Origin: Actinophytocola sp.
GTDB taxonomy: Bacteria > Actinomycetota > Actinomycetes > Mycobacteriales > Pseudonocardiaceae
Reading direction: 5' to 3'
Length of the DNA: 64,000 nt
NCBI GenBank assembly: GCA_009377395.1
Contig: WHUB01000001.1
Location: 80,602 to 144,601, forward strand
Positions 46,538 through 55,902 of the stretch are shown here, piece after piece. Position 1 is the stretch's first letter, and each line of letters opens with the position of its first letter. The position numbers and the translations under genes are program-made. The notes below the pieces were generated by a model that saw only the letters and a list, made by a program, of their open reading frames with translations, was not told the DNA's origin and ran no database searches.

Positions 46538-47425
46538 ATGAGGATGACACCTGCCGACCACACTGACGACATGCTTGGCGTTCTCCCGAGCGGGACGGAC
46601 CTCAGCGCCGCGCGGGCGGGCGAGCTGGCGACCACCATGCGCCCCGGCGCTCCGGTGCTGTCTTGTAAGGACGTCAACGTCTACTACGGCCAGTTCCGTG
46701 CCGTCGCCGACGTCGACCTCTCGTTCGGCGGCAACGAGATCACCGCGATGATCGGCCCGTCCGGCTGCGGCAAGTCGACCCTGCTGCGGTGCCTGAACCG
46801 GATGAACGACCTCATCACCGGCGCCAGGGTCGAGGGGCTCATCGGCTACCACGGCATGGACCTGTACGGGCCCGACGTCGACGTGATCGAGGTGCGCAGG
46901 CGCATCGGCATGGTCTTCCAGAAGCCGAACCCCTTCCCCAGCTCGGTCTACGACAACGTCGCCTACGGGCCGCGCGTGACCGGCATGAAGGTCGACAACA
47001 TGGACGATCTCGTCGAGGAGTCGCTGCGCAAGGCTGCGCTGTGGGACGAGGTCAAGAACAAGCTCAAGCAGAGTGCGAACGCGCTGTCCGGCGGGCAGCA
47101 GCAGCGGCTGTGCATCGCGCGGGCGATCGCGACGCAGCCGGAAGTGATCCTGATGGACGAGCCGTGTTCGGCGCTCGACCCGGTCGCCACCTCGAAGATC
47201 GAGGACCTGATGGCGGAGTTGGTGCGCGAGTTCACGATCATCATCGTCACGCACAACATGCAGCAGGCTGCGAGGGTCTCGAACCGCACCGCGTTCCTCA
47301 CCACGGTGGCGAACGACCACGGCGACCGCACCGGCAGGCTGGTCGAGGTCGACACCACCGAGCGGATCTTCAGCAACCCTTCCGACGAGCGCACCGAGGC
47401 CTACATCACCGGCCGTTTCGGCTGA
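46538..47425 (+). CDS. pstB: Phosphate ABC transporter ATPase PstB (copy 2)
   Basis: 295-residue paralogue of the preceding PstB with intact Walker A, signature ([16 protein letters not shown]) and Walker B ([13 protein letters not shown]). ATG 46538 follows GAGGAA at eight bases. It has a distinct N-terminal extension of about 40 residues and an insertion after NRTAFLTT ([16 protein letters not shown]). Tandem pstB copies are known in some Firmicutes; they are uncommon in actinomycetes. Confidence 0.92.
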   Translation: MRMTPADHTDDMLGVLPSGTDLSAARAGELATTMRPGAPVLSCKDVNVYYGQFRAVADVDLSFGGNEITAMIGPSGCGKSTLLRCLNRMNDLITGARVEGLIGYHGMDLYGPDVDVIEVRRRIGMVFQKPNPFPSSVYDNVAYGPRVTGMKVDNMDDLVEESLRKAALWDEVKNKLKQSANALSGGQQQRLCIARAIATQPEVILMDEPCSALDPVATSKIEDLMAELVREFTIIIVTHNMQQAARVSNRTAFLTTVANDHGDRTGRLVEVDTTERIFSNPSDERTEAYITGRFG

Positions 47426-47446
47426 CCCGCTGTGCCGGGGGCGCCG

Positions 47447-48175
47447 ATGGAACGACCGGACAGTGCCGTATCGACCGACCGGCTGATGGTGCTCGTCGTC
47501 GAGCGTGATCGTGCCGTGCTGGCCGGGGTTTCCGACATCGTGGCCGGTCAGCCGATCGACCTCGAGCACTGTGCCGAGGTCGCGGTGGCGCTGGTCATGC
47601 TCGGCCGCGTCAGCCCGCACGTGGTGCTGCTCGGCCCAGGGGACGGCAGGCTCGACCCGATCGACTTCATCGGCATCGCCAGGTCGGACGACCCGGACCT
47701 GCCGATCCTGGCGGGAGCAGGCGCGGACGCCGCCGAGTTCGCCGCGGGCGCCGCCGCCGCTGGCGCGACCGCCATCATCCCGCGGCCGTATCGGGCGGGC
47801 GAGCTGCTGGCGATGCTGCGATCCCTCGCGCCGCGCCCGGAACGGCTCGCGCTACGGCCGCCGCTGATCGACCTCGGCAGGTTGCGGGTCGACGGGTCCG
47901 CGCCGCAGATGTGGGTCGACGGCAGGCACGTCCCGCTGCCGCCGATGGAGTTCTCGCTGCTGCGCTGTCTCGCGGAGCGTGCGGGCCAGGTCGTCCGCAG
48001 GGAAGACCTGATCGAGGCGATCTGGGGCACCGGCCAGCAGAAGCACAGCAACACCCTCGCGGTCCACGTGATGCGGCTGCGCAAGCATCTGAGCGGCGAC
48101 GCCGACGACACGGACTGGATCCGTGCGATCCGGGGGCACGGCTACCAGCTCACCGTGCCGGAAGCCCCGGAGTAA
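47447..48175 (+). CDS. Atypical OmpR-type winged-helix regulator
   Basis: 242 residues (GTG 47432 would add five). The N-terminal receiver-like domain reads VVERDRAVLAG, but where a phosphoacceptor Asp is expected the strand reads HVVLLGPGDG, so phosphorylation is unlikely. The C-terminal winged helix (PLPPMEFSLLRCLAERAGQVVRREDLIEAIWG, then VHVMRLRKHL) is intact. It lies between pstB and phoU with 21 and 13 bases of spacing, so a phosphate-linked role is likely. No partner kinase is nearby. Confidence 0.85.
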   Translation: MERPDSAVSTDRLMVLVVERDRAVLAGVSDIVAGQPIDLEHCAEVAVALVMLGRVSPHVVLLGPGDGRLDPIDFIGIARSDDPDLPILAGAGADAAEFAAGAAAAGATAIIPRPYRAGELLAMLRSLAPRPERLALRPPLIDLGRLRVDGSAPQMWVDGRHVPLPPMEFSLLRCLAERAGQVVRREDLIEAIWGTGQQKHSNTLAVHVMRLRKHLSGDADDTDWIRAIRGHGYQLTVPEAPE

Positions 48176-48188
48176 GCGTCAGGCGCGG

Positions 48189-48851
48189 TCAGACCTCGTC
48201 GGAGTTGTAGCCGGGCATCTTCCCGGTCGCGACGAACACCATCCGGTTCGCCACCGACACGGCGTGATCGCCGTACCGCTCGTAGAACCGGCCGAGCAGG
48301 GTGGCATCGACCGCGGCCGCGACGCCGTGCTGCCAGTTCTTGTCCATGATCACGGTGAACAGGTGCCGGTGGATGTCGTCGATCTCGTCGTCCGCGAGGT
48401 CGAGCGCCTTGGCCGCGTCGACGTCCCGGGTCCGGATGACCTCCTCCGCCTGCCGTGCCAGCCGCACCGCCACCTTGCCCATCTCGGCGAAGTGTGGTGC
48501 CACCTCGTCGGGCAGCACCGGCTCGGGGTGCCGCCTGCGGGCCGCGCGTGCGACGTGCAGCGCGAGGTCACCCATCCGCTCAAGGCTCTCGGCCGCGTGG
48601 ATCGCCGCGAGCACCGTGCGCAGGTCGGTCGCGACCGGTGCTTGCAGCGCGAGCAGGGCGTATGCCTGCTCCTCGCAGCGCGCACGGGCATCATCGATCT
48701 TCTGGTCGTCGGTGATGACCTGTTCGGCGAGCGGCAGGTCGACCTCGAGCAGCGATGACGTGGCCCGTTCCATCGCCGTCGCCGCCATGCCGCACATCTC
48801 GGCCAGCTTGTCGGCCAGCCGTTCCAGCTCTACGTGATATGCCTCGCGCAT
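48189..48851 (-). CDS. phoU: Phosphate signalling regulator PhoU
   Basis: 220 residues forming two three-helix bundles with the metal-binding motifs of PhoU (MERATSSLLEVDLPLAEQVI; LERMGDLALHVARAA; YERYGDHAVSVANRM). It converges on the winged-helix regulator with 13 bases between stops. PhoU links Pst transport to the phosphate two-component system. Confidence 0.95.
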   Translation of the reverse strand: MREAYHVELERLADKLAEMCGMAATAMERATSSLLEVDLPLAEQVITDDQKIDDARARCEEQAYALLALQAPVATDLRTVLAAIHAAESLERMGDLALHVARAARRRHPEPVLPDEVAPHFAEMGKVAVRLARQAEEVIRTRDVDAAKALDLADDEIDDIHRHLFTVIMDKNWQHGVAAAVDATLLGRFYERYGDHAVSVANRMVFVATGKMPGYNSDEV

Positions 48852-48926
48852 GGGACCACTGTACGTCCACCGCCCGCACCACGCTGTAGCGGCGAGATGA
48901 ACCGACAGTGAATCGAGCCGGTTACG

Positions 48927-50249
48927 TCACCCACCACCCGTGTCTTTGTGCACGCTGCTGTCCCTGACCTGGGTCGTGGGCTCCGGCTTCTCGCCCGGCA
49001 GCGGGGTGTCATTGATCAGCGCCCGGAACAGCCTGCCGGCGTCCTTCCGCAGCAGCACCTCGTTGCCCAGGTCGTTGGCGTAGCCGGTCGTCGGCACGGT
49101 CAGGAACGTGATGGTGCCGGTGTCCATCCCCTTCATGGACTGGGCGAGGGTCAGCATCTGGTCGACGCCCATGTTCTCGCCGAACGTCGCCGCGGCGAAG
49201 GCGTCGACGAACCGGGTCAGCGTGCCCGGGTTCATCAGCACGTGGTGCGACATCGCCTTGTGCAGCAGCGCGCCGATGAACGACTGCTGCCGCTTCATCC
49301 GGCCGTAGTCGGAGGTCGGGTCGCCTTCGACCTTGCGCGCGCGGACGAACCGCAACGCCTTGTCGCCGTCGAGCCGAAGCGGGCCCGCCTTGGTCGCGAC
49401 CGTGCCGACCTCGGCGTCGATGATGGGACCGTCCACCGTGACCGTGACGCCGCCGACCGCGTCGACCATGTCCTTGAAGCCCTGGAAGTCGATGCCGACG
49501 AAGTGGTTCATCCGCATCCCGGTGAGCTGCTGGACGAGCTTGGTGACGCAGCGGGGGCCGCCGACGGCGTAGGCGGTGTTCAGCTTGACCAGCCGCTCCG
49601 CGGGCGCGATCTCCCCGGTGTAGCGGCCGGTGGTCGAGTCCCAGCGCTCACACGCCGGGCGGGTCACCTCGAGGTCGCGCGGGAACGACACCAGCACGGC
49701 GCGGTCGCGGGCCTCGGGAACGTGCGCGACCATCACGGCGTCCGAGCGGGCGCCCGACACGGCGTTCGCGTCGCCGACGCCCATCTCCTTCGTCGCACCG
49801 GCTCTGGTGTCCGAGCCGACGATGAGGAAGTTCTCGTCGCCGAGCTGGGCGGGCGCGTCCCTGATGTCGGCCGAGTGGACGTCGAGCGCCGCGATCTGCT
49901 GGAACTTCGAGTTGTACCAGACCTTCATGCCCCAGGCTGTGCCTGTCGCGGCGAGGACGATGGCCGCGAGCATGCCAACGATGATCTTGAGCAGCAGGAT
50001 CGAGCGGCGGTCCTGGCGACTGCGTTTCTCACGCAGCCGGGTGCTCGGGTGGTCTTCCTTCCCGACCTTGATCCGCTTGGCCGCGGCGGTGTCTGGCGTG
50101 ACGGCGGGGAACTGGGTGGTCTGCTCGTCGCGCCAGTGTCTGGTCGCGACGCTCGCGATGGGACGCCGGTGCGGCCGATGAGGACCCGGCGGTGGTTGTC
50201 CCCGGTACCGGGGCGACCCACGGTGAGGCGCGTGCGGATCGTCGTGCAC
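48927..50249 (-). CDS. LytR-CpsA-Psr (LCP) family cell-wall ligase
   Basis: 440 residues. A basic cytoplasmic region of about 85 residues is followed by a transmembrane helix (LLLKIIVGMLAAIVLAATG) and an extracellular LCP domain with the conserved Arg/Asp residues in FLIVGSDTRAG, ARSDAVMVAHV, VSFPRDLEV and LRFVRARKVEGDPTSDYGRMKRQQ. GTG 50249 has GGGAGG four bases ahead; GTG 50270 lacks one. LCP enzymes attach arabinogalactan or other glycopolymers to peptidoglycan. Confidence 0.9.
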   Translation of the reverse strand: MHDDPHAPHRGSPRYRGQPPPGPHRPHRRPIASVATRHWRDEQTTQFPAVTPDTAAAKRIKVGKEDHPSTRLREKRSRQDRRSILLLKIIVGMLAAIVLAATGTAWGMKVWYNSKFQQIAALDVHSADIRDAPAQLGDENFLIVGSDTRAGATKEMGVGDANAVSGARSDAVMVAHVPEARDRAVLVSFPRDLEVTRPACERWDSTTGRYTGEIAPAERLVKLNTAYAVGGPRCVTKLVQQLTGMRMNHFVGIDFQGFKDMVDAVGGVTVTVDGPIIDAEVGTVATKAGPLRLDGDKALRFVRARKVEGDPTSDYGRMKRQQSFIGALLHKAMSHHVLMNPGTLTRFVDAFAAATFGENMGVDQMLTLAQSMKGMDTGTITFLTVPTTGYANDLGNEVLLRKDAGRLFRALINDTPLPGEKPEPTTQVRDSSVHKDTGGG

Positions 50250-50470
50250 GGAGCCTCCCTTGCGTGCCACGTGGATATGGTGCGCGCTGCCCTGCCAACG
50301 CGAAGACGACTGCGTTGTGATGACAACGCCTCGTGTCGTGCCGTAATCGTACGGAGATGACGGGATTGTGGGAACACGGTCGGACGATAACCGCGGCAGA
50401 GCGTTGTCATTCCGCGATGAAATGCGACCTCAACTGGCCGAGTCTGCTCCGGACGGAGCAATAAACGGCG

Positions 50471-51319
50471 TCAACGGCAGGTGTCGTCGAGGCCCGCGAT
50501 CCTGATCGCGCCGCTCTTGCGGTACGCGACCACATTGCGGCCCGCGCGCTTGGCGGCGTAGAGCAGGTCGTCGGCGCGACGCAGCTGCCACTCCGCGTCC
50601 CGCTGCGGCAGCTCCCAGCCGGGCCGGTGCGCCAGTCCCGCGCTGATGGTGATGGCCAGCTCCGGCACGATCTTCGACCAGTTGTGCTCCGCGACCCGGG
50701 CCCTGGCGCGTTCGAGCGTCGTGACGGCGAACCACGGGCTCACCTCGGGCAGCACGAGCACGAACTCCTCGCCGCCGTAGCGCGCGCAGAACGACCCGGC
50801 CGGCAGGTCGGCCTGCAGCAGCGCGACGACCTGCTGCAACACCCGGTCGCCGACGAGATGGCCATGGGTGTCGTTGACCTGCTTGAAGTGGTCGAGATCG
50901 ATGAGCCCGACGGCGATGCCCTTGCCGTCGCGCGGTTGTTCCGCGAGCAGCGTGTCCAGCTTCTGGTCGAGGTAGCGACGGTTGTAGGACGCGGTGAGCG
51001 CGTCGCGCAGGCTCGCGTCGACCGCCTCCGCGTGCGCCCGCCTGAGCTCGTCGACCTGCCGCTGGTACTGCTCCGGGATGAGCGGCGTGACACCCTGGGT
51101 GTCACGCGCGAGCCGCAGCGCCTCGTTGAGATGTGAGTAGGCGAGCCGCCACTTGCCCTGCGTCGCGAGCACCTGCGCGATGGACTCGTGCATGTCGACC
51201 AGCTCGCCCGTCTCGTGCTGCGGGTCCTCGATGAGGTCGACGTCGATCGACCCGGGACGCGTTGACGCGCCGATCTCGCTGGTGTCCCAGCTCGATTGCG
51301 GGTGCAGTCGGTGCGTCAC
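50471..51319 (-). CDS. GGDEF diguanylate cyclase
   Basis: 282 residues. An N-terminal helical region (about 30-110, TPR-like: VDMHESIAQVLATQGKWRLAYSHLNEAL) precedes a GGDEF domain with active-site RYGGEEF and the substrate helix DLDHFKQVNDTHGH. The residues before GGEEF lack the RxxD inhibitory site, so product inhibition is probably absent. GTG 51319 follows GGAG at seven bases; the longer frame is not coding-like. Makes cyclic di-GMP; no EAL domain is nearby. Confidence 0.85.
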   Translation of the reverse strand: MTHRLHPQSSWDTSEIGASTRPGSIDVDLIEDPQHETGELVDMHESIAQVLATQGKWRLAYSHLNEALRLARDTQGVTPLIPEQYQRQVDELRRAHAEAVDASLRDALTASYNRRYLDQKLDTLLAEQPRDGKGIAVGLIDLDHFKQVNDTHGHLVGDRVLQQVVALLQADLPAGSFCARYGGEEFVLVLPEVSPWFAVTTLERARARVAEHNWSKIVPELAITISAGLAHRPGWELPQRDAEWQLRRADDLLYAAKRAGRNVVAYRKSGAIRIAGLDDTCR

Positions 51320-51639
51320 GTTCCTGCTCCAGTCGGTGCGTGCCAGTTTCCGCGCGCCCGTCACCCCGTGAGGAGCGTGTTGCCGCGCTGCCGTGCACAT
51401 GGCGGCATAGTCATGCGCCGCGCTGTGGTGGCCTGCGATTCCCTGCCACCTCGTGCCACGACTTGGTTGTCGTCGGGTAGGAGCGCAGCCTTGAGACAGC
51501 GGGACGGGTCCGAGGGGAATATCACTCGATTGGCGGGCAACCTCTGTGGGAGTTGTGAACACGCAGGGCTGAAGGTTCGTGTTCTGCCCTAAAGCATCGG
51601 CGTGTCTTGTTGCGCTAAGAGCCCGGTATTCCGCTGTGA
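51320..51639. other. Intergenic stretch without a supported gene
   Basis: 320 bases between the divergent-start side of the GGDEF gene and the end of dus. Short frames on both strands lack ribosome binding sites or family features. No tRNA, riboswitch or terminator was recognised; it probably holds the GGDEF promoter. Confidence 0.5.
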
Positions 51640-52773
51640 CTATCCGCCGCTGTGCATCATGTCCGCGCCCGCCGGCACGCACGCGTCGTCCGGGTCGTCG
51701 AGCCAGCCGTGCGGCAGCGTGACCTTGCCCGCCGAGCCCTGCCTGCCGCGCGGCCCGGTCGCCGCCGCCGGGAACGGCGCGTCGTGGTCGAGCTGGCCGA
51801 TCAGCTCGTCCAGCTCGCCGAGGCTGGTGATGGTGGCGAAGCGGCGACGAAGCTGCGGGCCGACCGGGAAGCCCATGAAGTACCAGGCCATGTGTTTGCG
51901 TAGGTCGCGCATGGCCTTGTCGTGGCCGTCGTGCTCGACGAGCAGCTCGGCGTGCCGCCGCAGCACTGCCGCGACCTCGCCGAGGTTCGGCCCCTCCGGG
52001 ACCGGCCGACCGGCGAACGCCGCCTCGAGCTCCCCGAACAGCCACGGCCTGCCGAGGCAGCCGCGCCCGACCACGACGCCGTCGCAGCCGGTCCGCTCGA
52101 CCATCCGCAGCGCGTCGTCGGCGGTGAAGATGTCGCCGTTGCCGAGCACCGGGATCGACGTCACCGCCTCCTTGAGCCGCGCGATGGCCGACCAGTCGGC
52201 CTGCCCGGAGTAGCGCTGGGCCGCCGTGCGGGCGTGCAGCGCGACGGACGCCGCGCCCTCGGCCTCGGCGATGCGGCCCGCGTCGAGGTAGGTGTGGTGC
52301 TCGTCGTCGATGCCGACCCGGAACTTGACCGTGAACGGTGCGCCGTAGGGCTCGGCCGCCGCCACCGAAGCCCGCACGATGTCGCCGAACAGCCTGCGCT
52401 TGTAGGGCAGTGCCGCGCCGCCGCCCTTGCGCGTCACCTTCGCGACCGGGCAGCCGAAGTTGGCGTCGATGTGGTCGGCGAGGCCCTCGCCGAGGACGAT
52501 CTTGACGGCCTCCCGCATGGTGTTCGGATCGACGCCGTAGAGCTGCATCGAGCGCGGGTACTCGCCGGGCGCGAAGCTCATCATGTGCATCGTGCCCGGA
52601 TGGCGCTCGACGACCGCGCGCGCCGTGATCATTTCGCAGACGTAGAGCCCGGCGCCGTAGGATTGGCAGAGCTGCCGGAACGCGCGGTTGGTGATGCCGG
52701 CCATCGGAGCGAGCACGACCGGCGGATCGACCTCGAACGGGCCGATCCGCAGCGGTGTCGTCGTAGCGGGCAT
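51640..52773 (-). CDS. dusB: tRNA-dihydrouridine synthase (DusB type)
   Basis: 377-residue FMN enzyme reducing uridines in tRNA. TIM-barrel motifs are PVVLAPMAGITNRAFR at the N-terminus, catalytic Cys in NFGCPVAKVTRKGGGAAL, and HARTAAQRY. The C-terminal helical tRNA-binding domain runs from about 245. Confidence 0.94.
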   Translation of the reverse strand: MPATTTPLRIGPFEVDPPVVLAPMAGITNRAFRQLCQSYGAGLYVCEMITARAVVERHPGTMHMMSFAPGEYPRSMQLYGVDPNTMREAVKIVLGEGLADHIDANFGCPVAKVTRKGGGAALPYKRRLFGDIVRASVAAAEPYGAPFTVKFRVGIDDEHHTYLDAGRIAEAEGAASVALHARTAAQRYSGQADWSAIARLKEAVTSIPVLGNGDIFTADDALRMVERTGCDGVVVGRGCLGRPWLFGELEAAFAGRPVPEGPNLGEVAAVLRRHAELLVEHDGHDKAMRDLRKHMAWYFMGFPVGPQLRRRFATITSLGELDELIGQLDHDAPFPAAATGPRGRQGSAGKVTLPHGWLDDPDDACVPAGADMMHSGG

Positions 52774-52826
52774 GTTCTCCAGGCTAACCGGCGTTTCGCC
52801 GCAGGTGCTGGGAGGTATACACCGTC

Positions 52827-53288
52827 ATGCCGGACGTTCAGCATCACCATCACGAGGCGGAGCATCAGCGGCTGACCCGCAACGTCGCCGAACTGCTCGG
52901 CGAGCTGCGGGTGGCGCAGGCCGGGGTGCAGATCCTGTTCGGTTTCCTGCTCGCCGTCGCGTTCACCGCGAAGTTCCAGCAGATCGGGACCTTCGAGAAG
53001 ACGCTGCACATGATCGCGGTCGGGCTCGCCGTGCTGTCGACGGCGTTGCTGAGCGCCCCGGCCGCGTGGCACCGCGTGCTGTTCCGCGAAGGACGTCGTT
53101 ACGAGATCCTGCGCAGGGGCAACCGTCTGGTGCTGGCGGGGCTCGGCTGCCTTGCCTGCGCGGTGGTGGTGACGGTCGCGCTGATCGGCAAGGTGGTCTT
53201 CGGCACGCTCGCGATGATCCTGCTCGCGCTCGGTGCCGCGCTCGCATTCGCGTACCTGTGGTTCTACGCGCCCTCGCGGTTGCGCTGA
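52827..53288 (+). CDS. DUF6328 membrane protein
   Basis: 153 residues; a His-rich N-terminus (HHHHEAEHQRL), then four transmembrane helices with the family segment LGELRVAQAGVQILFGFLLAVAF. Function unknown. Its stop abuts the stop of the convergent dodecin gene. Confidence 0.85.
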   Translation: MPDVQHHHHEAEHQRLTRNVAELLGELRVAQAGVQILFGFLLAVAFTAKFQQIGTFEKTLHMIAVGLAVLSTALLSAPAAWHRVLFREGRRYEILRRGNRLVLAGLGCLACAVVVTVALIGKVVFGTLAMILLALGAALAFAYLWFYAPSRLR

Positions 53289-53504
53289 CTACTCCGGCTC
53301 CTCCAGCCGGAAGCCGACCTTCATGCCCACCTGGAAGTGCCCGACGTCGCCGTTCTCGATGTGGCCCCTGATCTCGGTGACCTCGAACCAGTCCAGCTCG
53401 CGCAGCGTCTGCGACGCGCGGCGGATGCCGCCCCGGATGGCGTCCTCCAGGCTGTCGCCGGACGAGCCGACGATCTCACTGACGCGGTAGGTGTGATCGG
53501 CCAT
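53289..53504 (-). CDS. Dodecin
   Basis: 71-residue flavin- or CoA-storing dodecamer-forming protein. YRVSEIVGSSGDSLEDAI, LRELDWFEVTEIRG and the VGHFQVGMKVGFRLE end are characteristic. AGGAGGGC precedes the ATG. Confidence 0.93.
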   Translation of the reverse strand: MADHTYRVSEIVGSSGDSLEDAIRGGIRRASQTLRELDWFEVTEIRGHIENGDVGHFQVGMKVGFRLEEPE

Positions 53505-53651
53505 GGCGGGTGCCCTCCTTGGTAACGGGTGTCGGACGTCATTGTCCGCCGCATCGTGGCCGGTACGCAGCGCGAAGCCTGGCCTCCTGCTGACCTGCGG
53601 GAATGGTGGGCCTTGCGCTCCTGGGGCTACTCGCCAGTAAGGTAGCGGGCC

Positions 53652-55466
53652 ATGAACACGTCAGAGCGAGATGTGGTGCGCACGGTCGGACTCGCGGACG
53701 TCATGCGGGCGCTGCCCCGGCTGGCGCCCGATATGCCGAAGATGGCCCGGGGCGCGCTCGGCCTGGCGACCACGCGCTCGGGCAGCAAGAACTCGCTCGG
53801 CCGCGTCTTCCAGGAGGCCGCCGCCAAGCACCCGGAGCGTCCGTTTCTGCGGTTCGGCGACGCCGAGATCAGCTACGGCGAGGCCAACGCGCGGGTGAAC
53901 CGCTACGCGGCCGTCTTCGCCGAGCTGGGTGTCCGGCAGGGCTCCGTCGTCGGCGTGCTGGCGTCGAACCGGCCGGAGACCGTCCTGGTCGCGCTCGCGG
54001 CGGTCAAGCTCGGCGCGATCGCGGGCATGCTCAACTACAACCAGCGCGGCGACGTTCTCAACCACAGCCAGCAGCTGCTCGACAGCACGGTGTTCGTCGT
54101 CGGCGCCGAGTGCGACGACGCCCTCGCCTCGCTACCGGACGCCGAGGTCAGGGGCAAGGTCGTCGGGCTGGCGACGCAGGACAGCCGGCTCTCCGGTCAC
54201 CAGGACCTCGACGAGCTCGCCACCGGAGCCACCGACACCGACCCGCCGCAGTGCGCGGAGATCACCGCGAACATGACGGCGTTCTACATCTTCACCTCGG
54301 GCACCACCGGAATGCCGAAGGCCAGCGCCATGTCGCACCTGCGCTGGCTGAAGAGCATGACCGGGCTCGGCGGTCTCGGGGTGCGGCTGAACCCCGACGA
54401 CACGCTGTACTGCTGCCTGCCGCTCTACCACAACAACGCGCTGACGGTCTCGCTCTCCTCGGTGCTCGCCGCCGGCGCCACGCTCGCGCTCGGCGCGTCG
54501 TTCTCCGCCTCCCGGTTCTGGGACGACGTCGTCCGCACCGACTCCACCGCGTTCTGCTACATCGGCGAGCTGTGCCGCTACCTGCTCAACCAGCCGGTGC
54601 GCGAGGCCGAGAAACACCACAGGGTGCGCGTGGTCGTCGGCAACGGGCTGCGGCCCGAGCTGTGGGGCGAATTCACCGAGCGGTTCGGCATCGAGCGGAT
54701 CGCCGAGTTCTACGGCGCGAGCGAGTGCAACGTGGCGTTCGTCAACGCGCTCAACATCGACCGCACCGCCGGGATGTGCCCGCTGCCGTTCGCGATCGTC
54801 GAGTACGACCCGGCCACCGAGCAGCCGGTGCGCGACCACAAGGGCAAGCTGCGCAAGGTGAGCACGGGGAAGGTCGGGCTGCTGGTCACGAAGGTGACGA
54901 ACCGGGCGCCGTTCGACGGTTACACCGACCGCGACGCCACCGAGCGCAAGCTCATCAGGGACGCGTTCCGGTCCGGCGACTGCTGGTTCAACACCGGCGA
55001 CCTGGTGCGCAAGCAGGGCTTCAACCACGTCGCGTTCGCCGACCGGCTCGGCGACACCTTCCGCTGGAAGGGCGAGAACGTCGCGACCACCGAGGTCGAA
55101 GCCGCCGTCGCCGAGCATCCCGACGTGGAGCAGGCCGTGGTCTTCGGTGTCGAGGTGCCGGGCGCCGACGGCAAGGCGGGCATGGCCGCGATCAAGCTGG
55201 CCAGCGGCGTGCACTTCGACGGCGCATCGCTGGCCAAGCACCTCGCCACGCAGCTGCCCGGCTACGCGGTGCCGCTGTTCGTCCGGCTCATCGACGAGGT
55301 GGAGCAGACGTCCACGTTCAAGAGCCGCAAGGTGGACCTACGCGACCAGGGCTACGACTCGACCCGCGTGCCCGACCCGCTGTTCGTGCTCGCCGGCGCG
55401 GAGGGCTACGTGCCGTACTACCCCGAGTACGTCGAGCAGGTGGCGTCCGGCAGCGTGCGGGTCTGA
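53652..55466 (+). CDS. Long-chain acyl-CoA synthetase (FadD6/FATP-like)
   Basis: 604-residue AMP-forming ligase that activates fatty acids to acyl-CoA. The ATP/AMP motif FYIFTSGTTGMPKAS is near 215, the adenine motif EFYGASECN near 355, NTGDL near 450, and the FATP-type ending TFKSRKVDLRDQGYD is present. Residues 20-55 resemble the FATP/FadD6 N-terminus. Standing alone between unrelated genes. Confidence 0.9.
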   Translation: MNTSERDVVRTVGLADVMRALPRLAPDMPKMARGALGLATTRSGSKNSLGRVFQEAAAKHPERPFLRFGDAEISYGEANARVNRYAAVFAELGVRQGSVVGVLASNRPETVLVALAAVKLGAIAGMLNYNQRGDVLNHSQQLLDSTVFVVGAECDDALASLPDAEVRGKVVGLATQDSRLSGHQDLDELATGATDTDPPQCAEITANMTAFYIFTSGTTGMPKASAMSHLRWLKSMTGLGGLGVRLNPDDTLYCCLPLYHNNALTVSLSSVLAAGATLALGASFSASRFWDDVVRTDSTAFCYIGELCRYLLNQPVREAEKHHRVRVVVGNGLRPELWGEFTERFGIERIAEFYGASECNVAFVNALNIDRTAGMCPLPFAIVEYDPATEQPVRDHKGKLRKVSTGKVGLLVTKVTNRAPFDGYTDRDATERKLIRDAFRSGDCWFNTGDLVRKQGFNHVAFADRLGDTFRWKGENVATTEVEAAVAEHPDVEQAVVFGVEVPGADGKAGMAAIKLASGVHFDGASLAKHLATQLPGYAVPLFVRLIDEVEQTSTFKSRKVDLRDQGYDSTRVPDPLFVLAGAEGYVPYYPEYVEQVASGSVRV

Positions 55467-55485
55467 GGACGACGGCGGCGCAACG

Positions 55486-55899
55486 TCACCCGGTCACGGT
55501 GATCTTTCCGGTCATGTCCGGGTGGTAGAAGCAGATGTAGGGGTACGTGCCGGGCTTGGTGAAGGTGCGGCGGTAGGTGTCCCCCTTTGCCATGTCACCG
55601 GACTTCGTGCCGTCGTCGAAGTCGACGGTGTGGGTGGACTGGTCCCGCTGCGTCCAGACGACCGTGCTGCCGACCGGCACGGTGAGGCTGGCCGGCTGGA
55701 ACGTGAAGTCGACGATCGGCACGCGTTTCGTCTCCGCCGTCGCGGAGTCGTGGTGTCCCGATCCGTGGTGCGATGAGCCCTGCTGTGCCGGGGTGCTCTG
55801 CGGCGCCGGCGTGGTCGTCGGAGCAGACGGGGCCTGCTCCGACGCGGCGCAGGCCGACAGGGCGATGGCGGCCGCGGCCACCGGGATCGCGATGCGCAT
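55486..55899 (-). CDS. Cupredoxin lipoprotein
   Basis: 137 residues. Signal with lipobox LSAC (Cys17); a Pro/Thr/Gln linker with a His-rich patch SSHHGSGHHD; then a plastocyanin-like domain with type 1 copper ligands His (STHTVDF), Cys and His (YICFYHP) and Met (DM). Likely an extracytoplasmic electron carrier or copper-binding protein. It ends an operon-like set after the sortase gene, three bases away. Confidence 0.88.
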   Translation of the reverse strand: MRIAIPVAAAAIALSACAASEQAPSAPTTTPAPQSTPAQQGSSHHGSGHHDSATAETKRVPIVDFTFQPASLTVPVGSTVVWTQRDQSTHTVDFDDGTKSGDMAKGDTYRRTFTKPGTYPYICFYHPDMTGKITVTG

Positions 55900-55902
55900 G
55901 GC

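Noticed and set aside
50445-50460. Palindrome TGCTCCGGACGGAGCA as a terminator for the GGDEF gene
   Set aside because: The stem is short with a four-base loop, lies a little beyond the stop and has no T tract; evidence is too weak.
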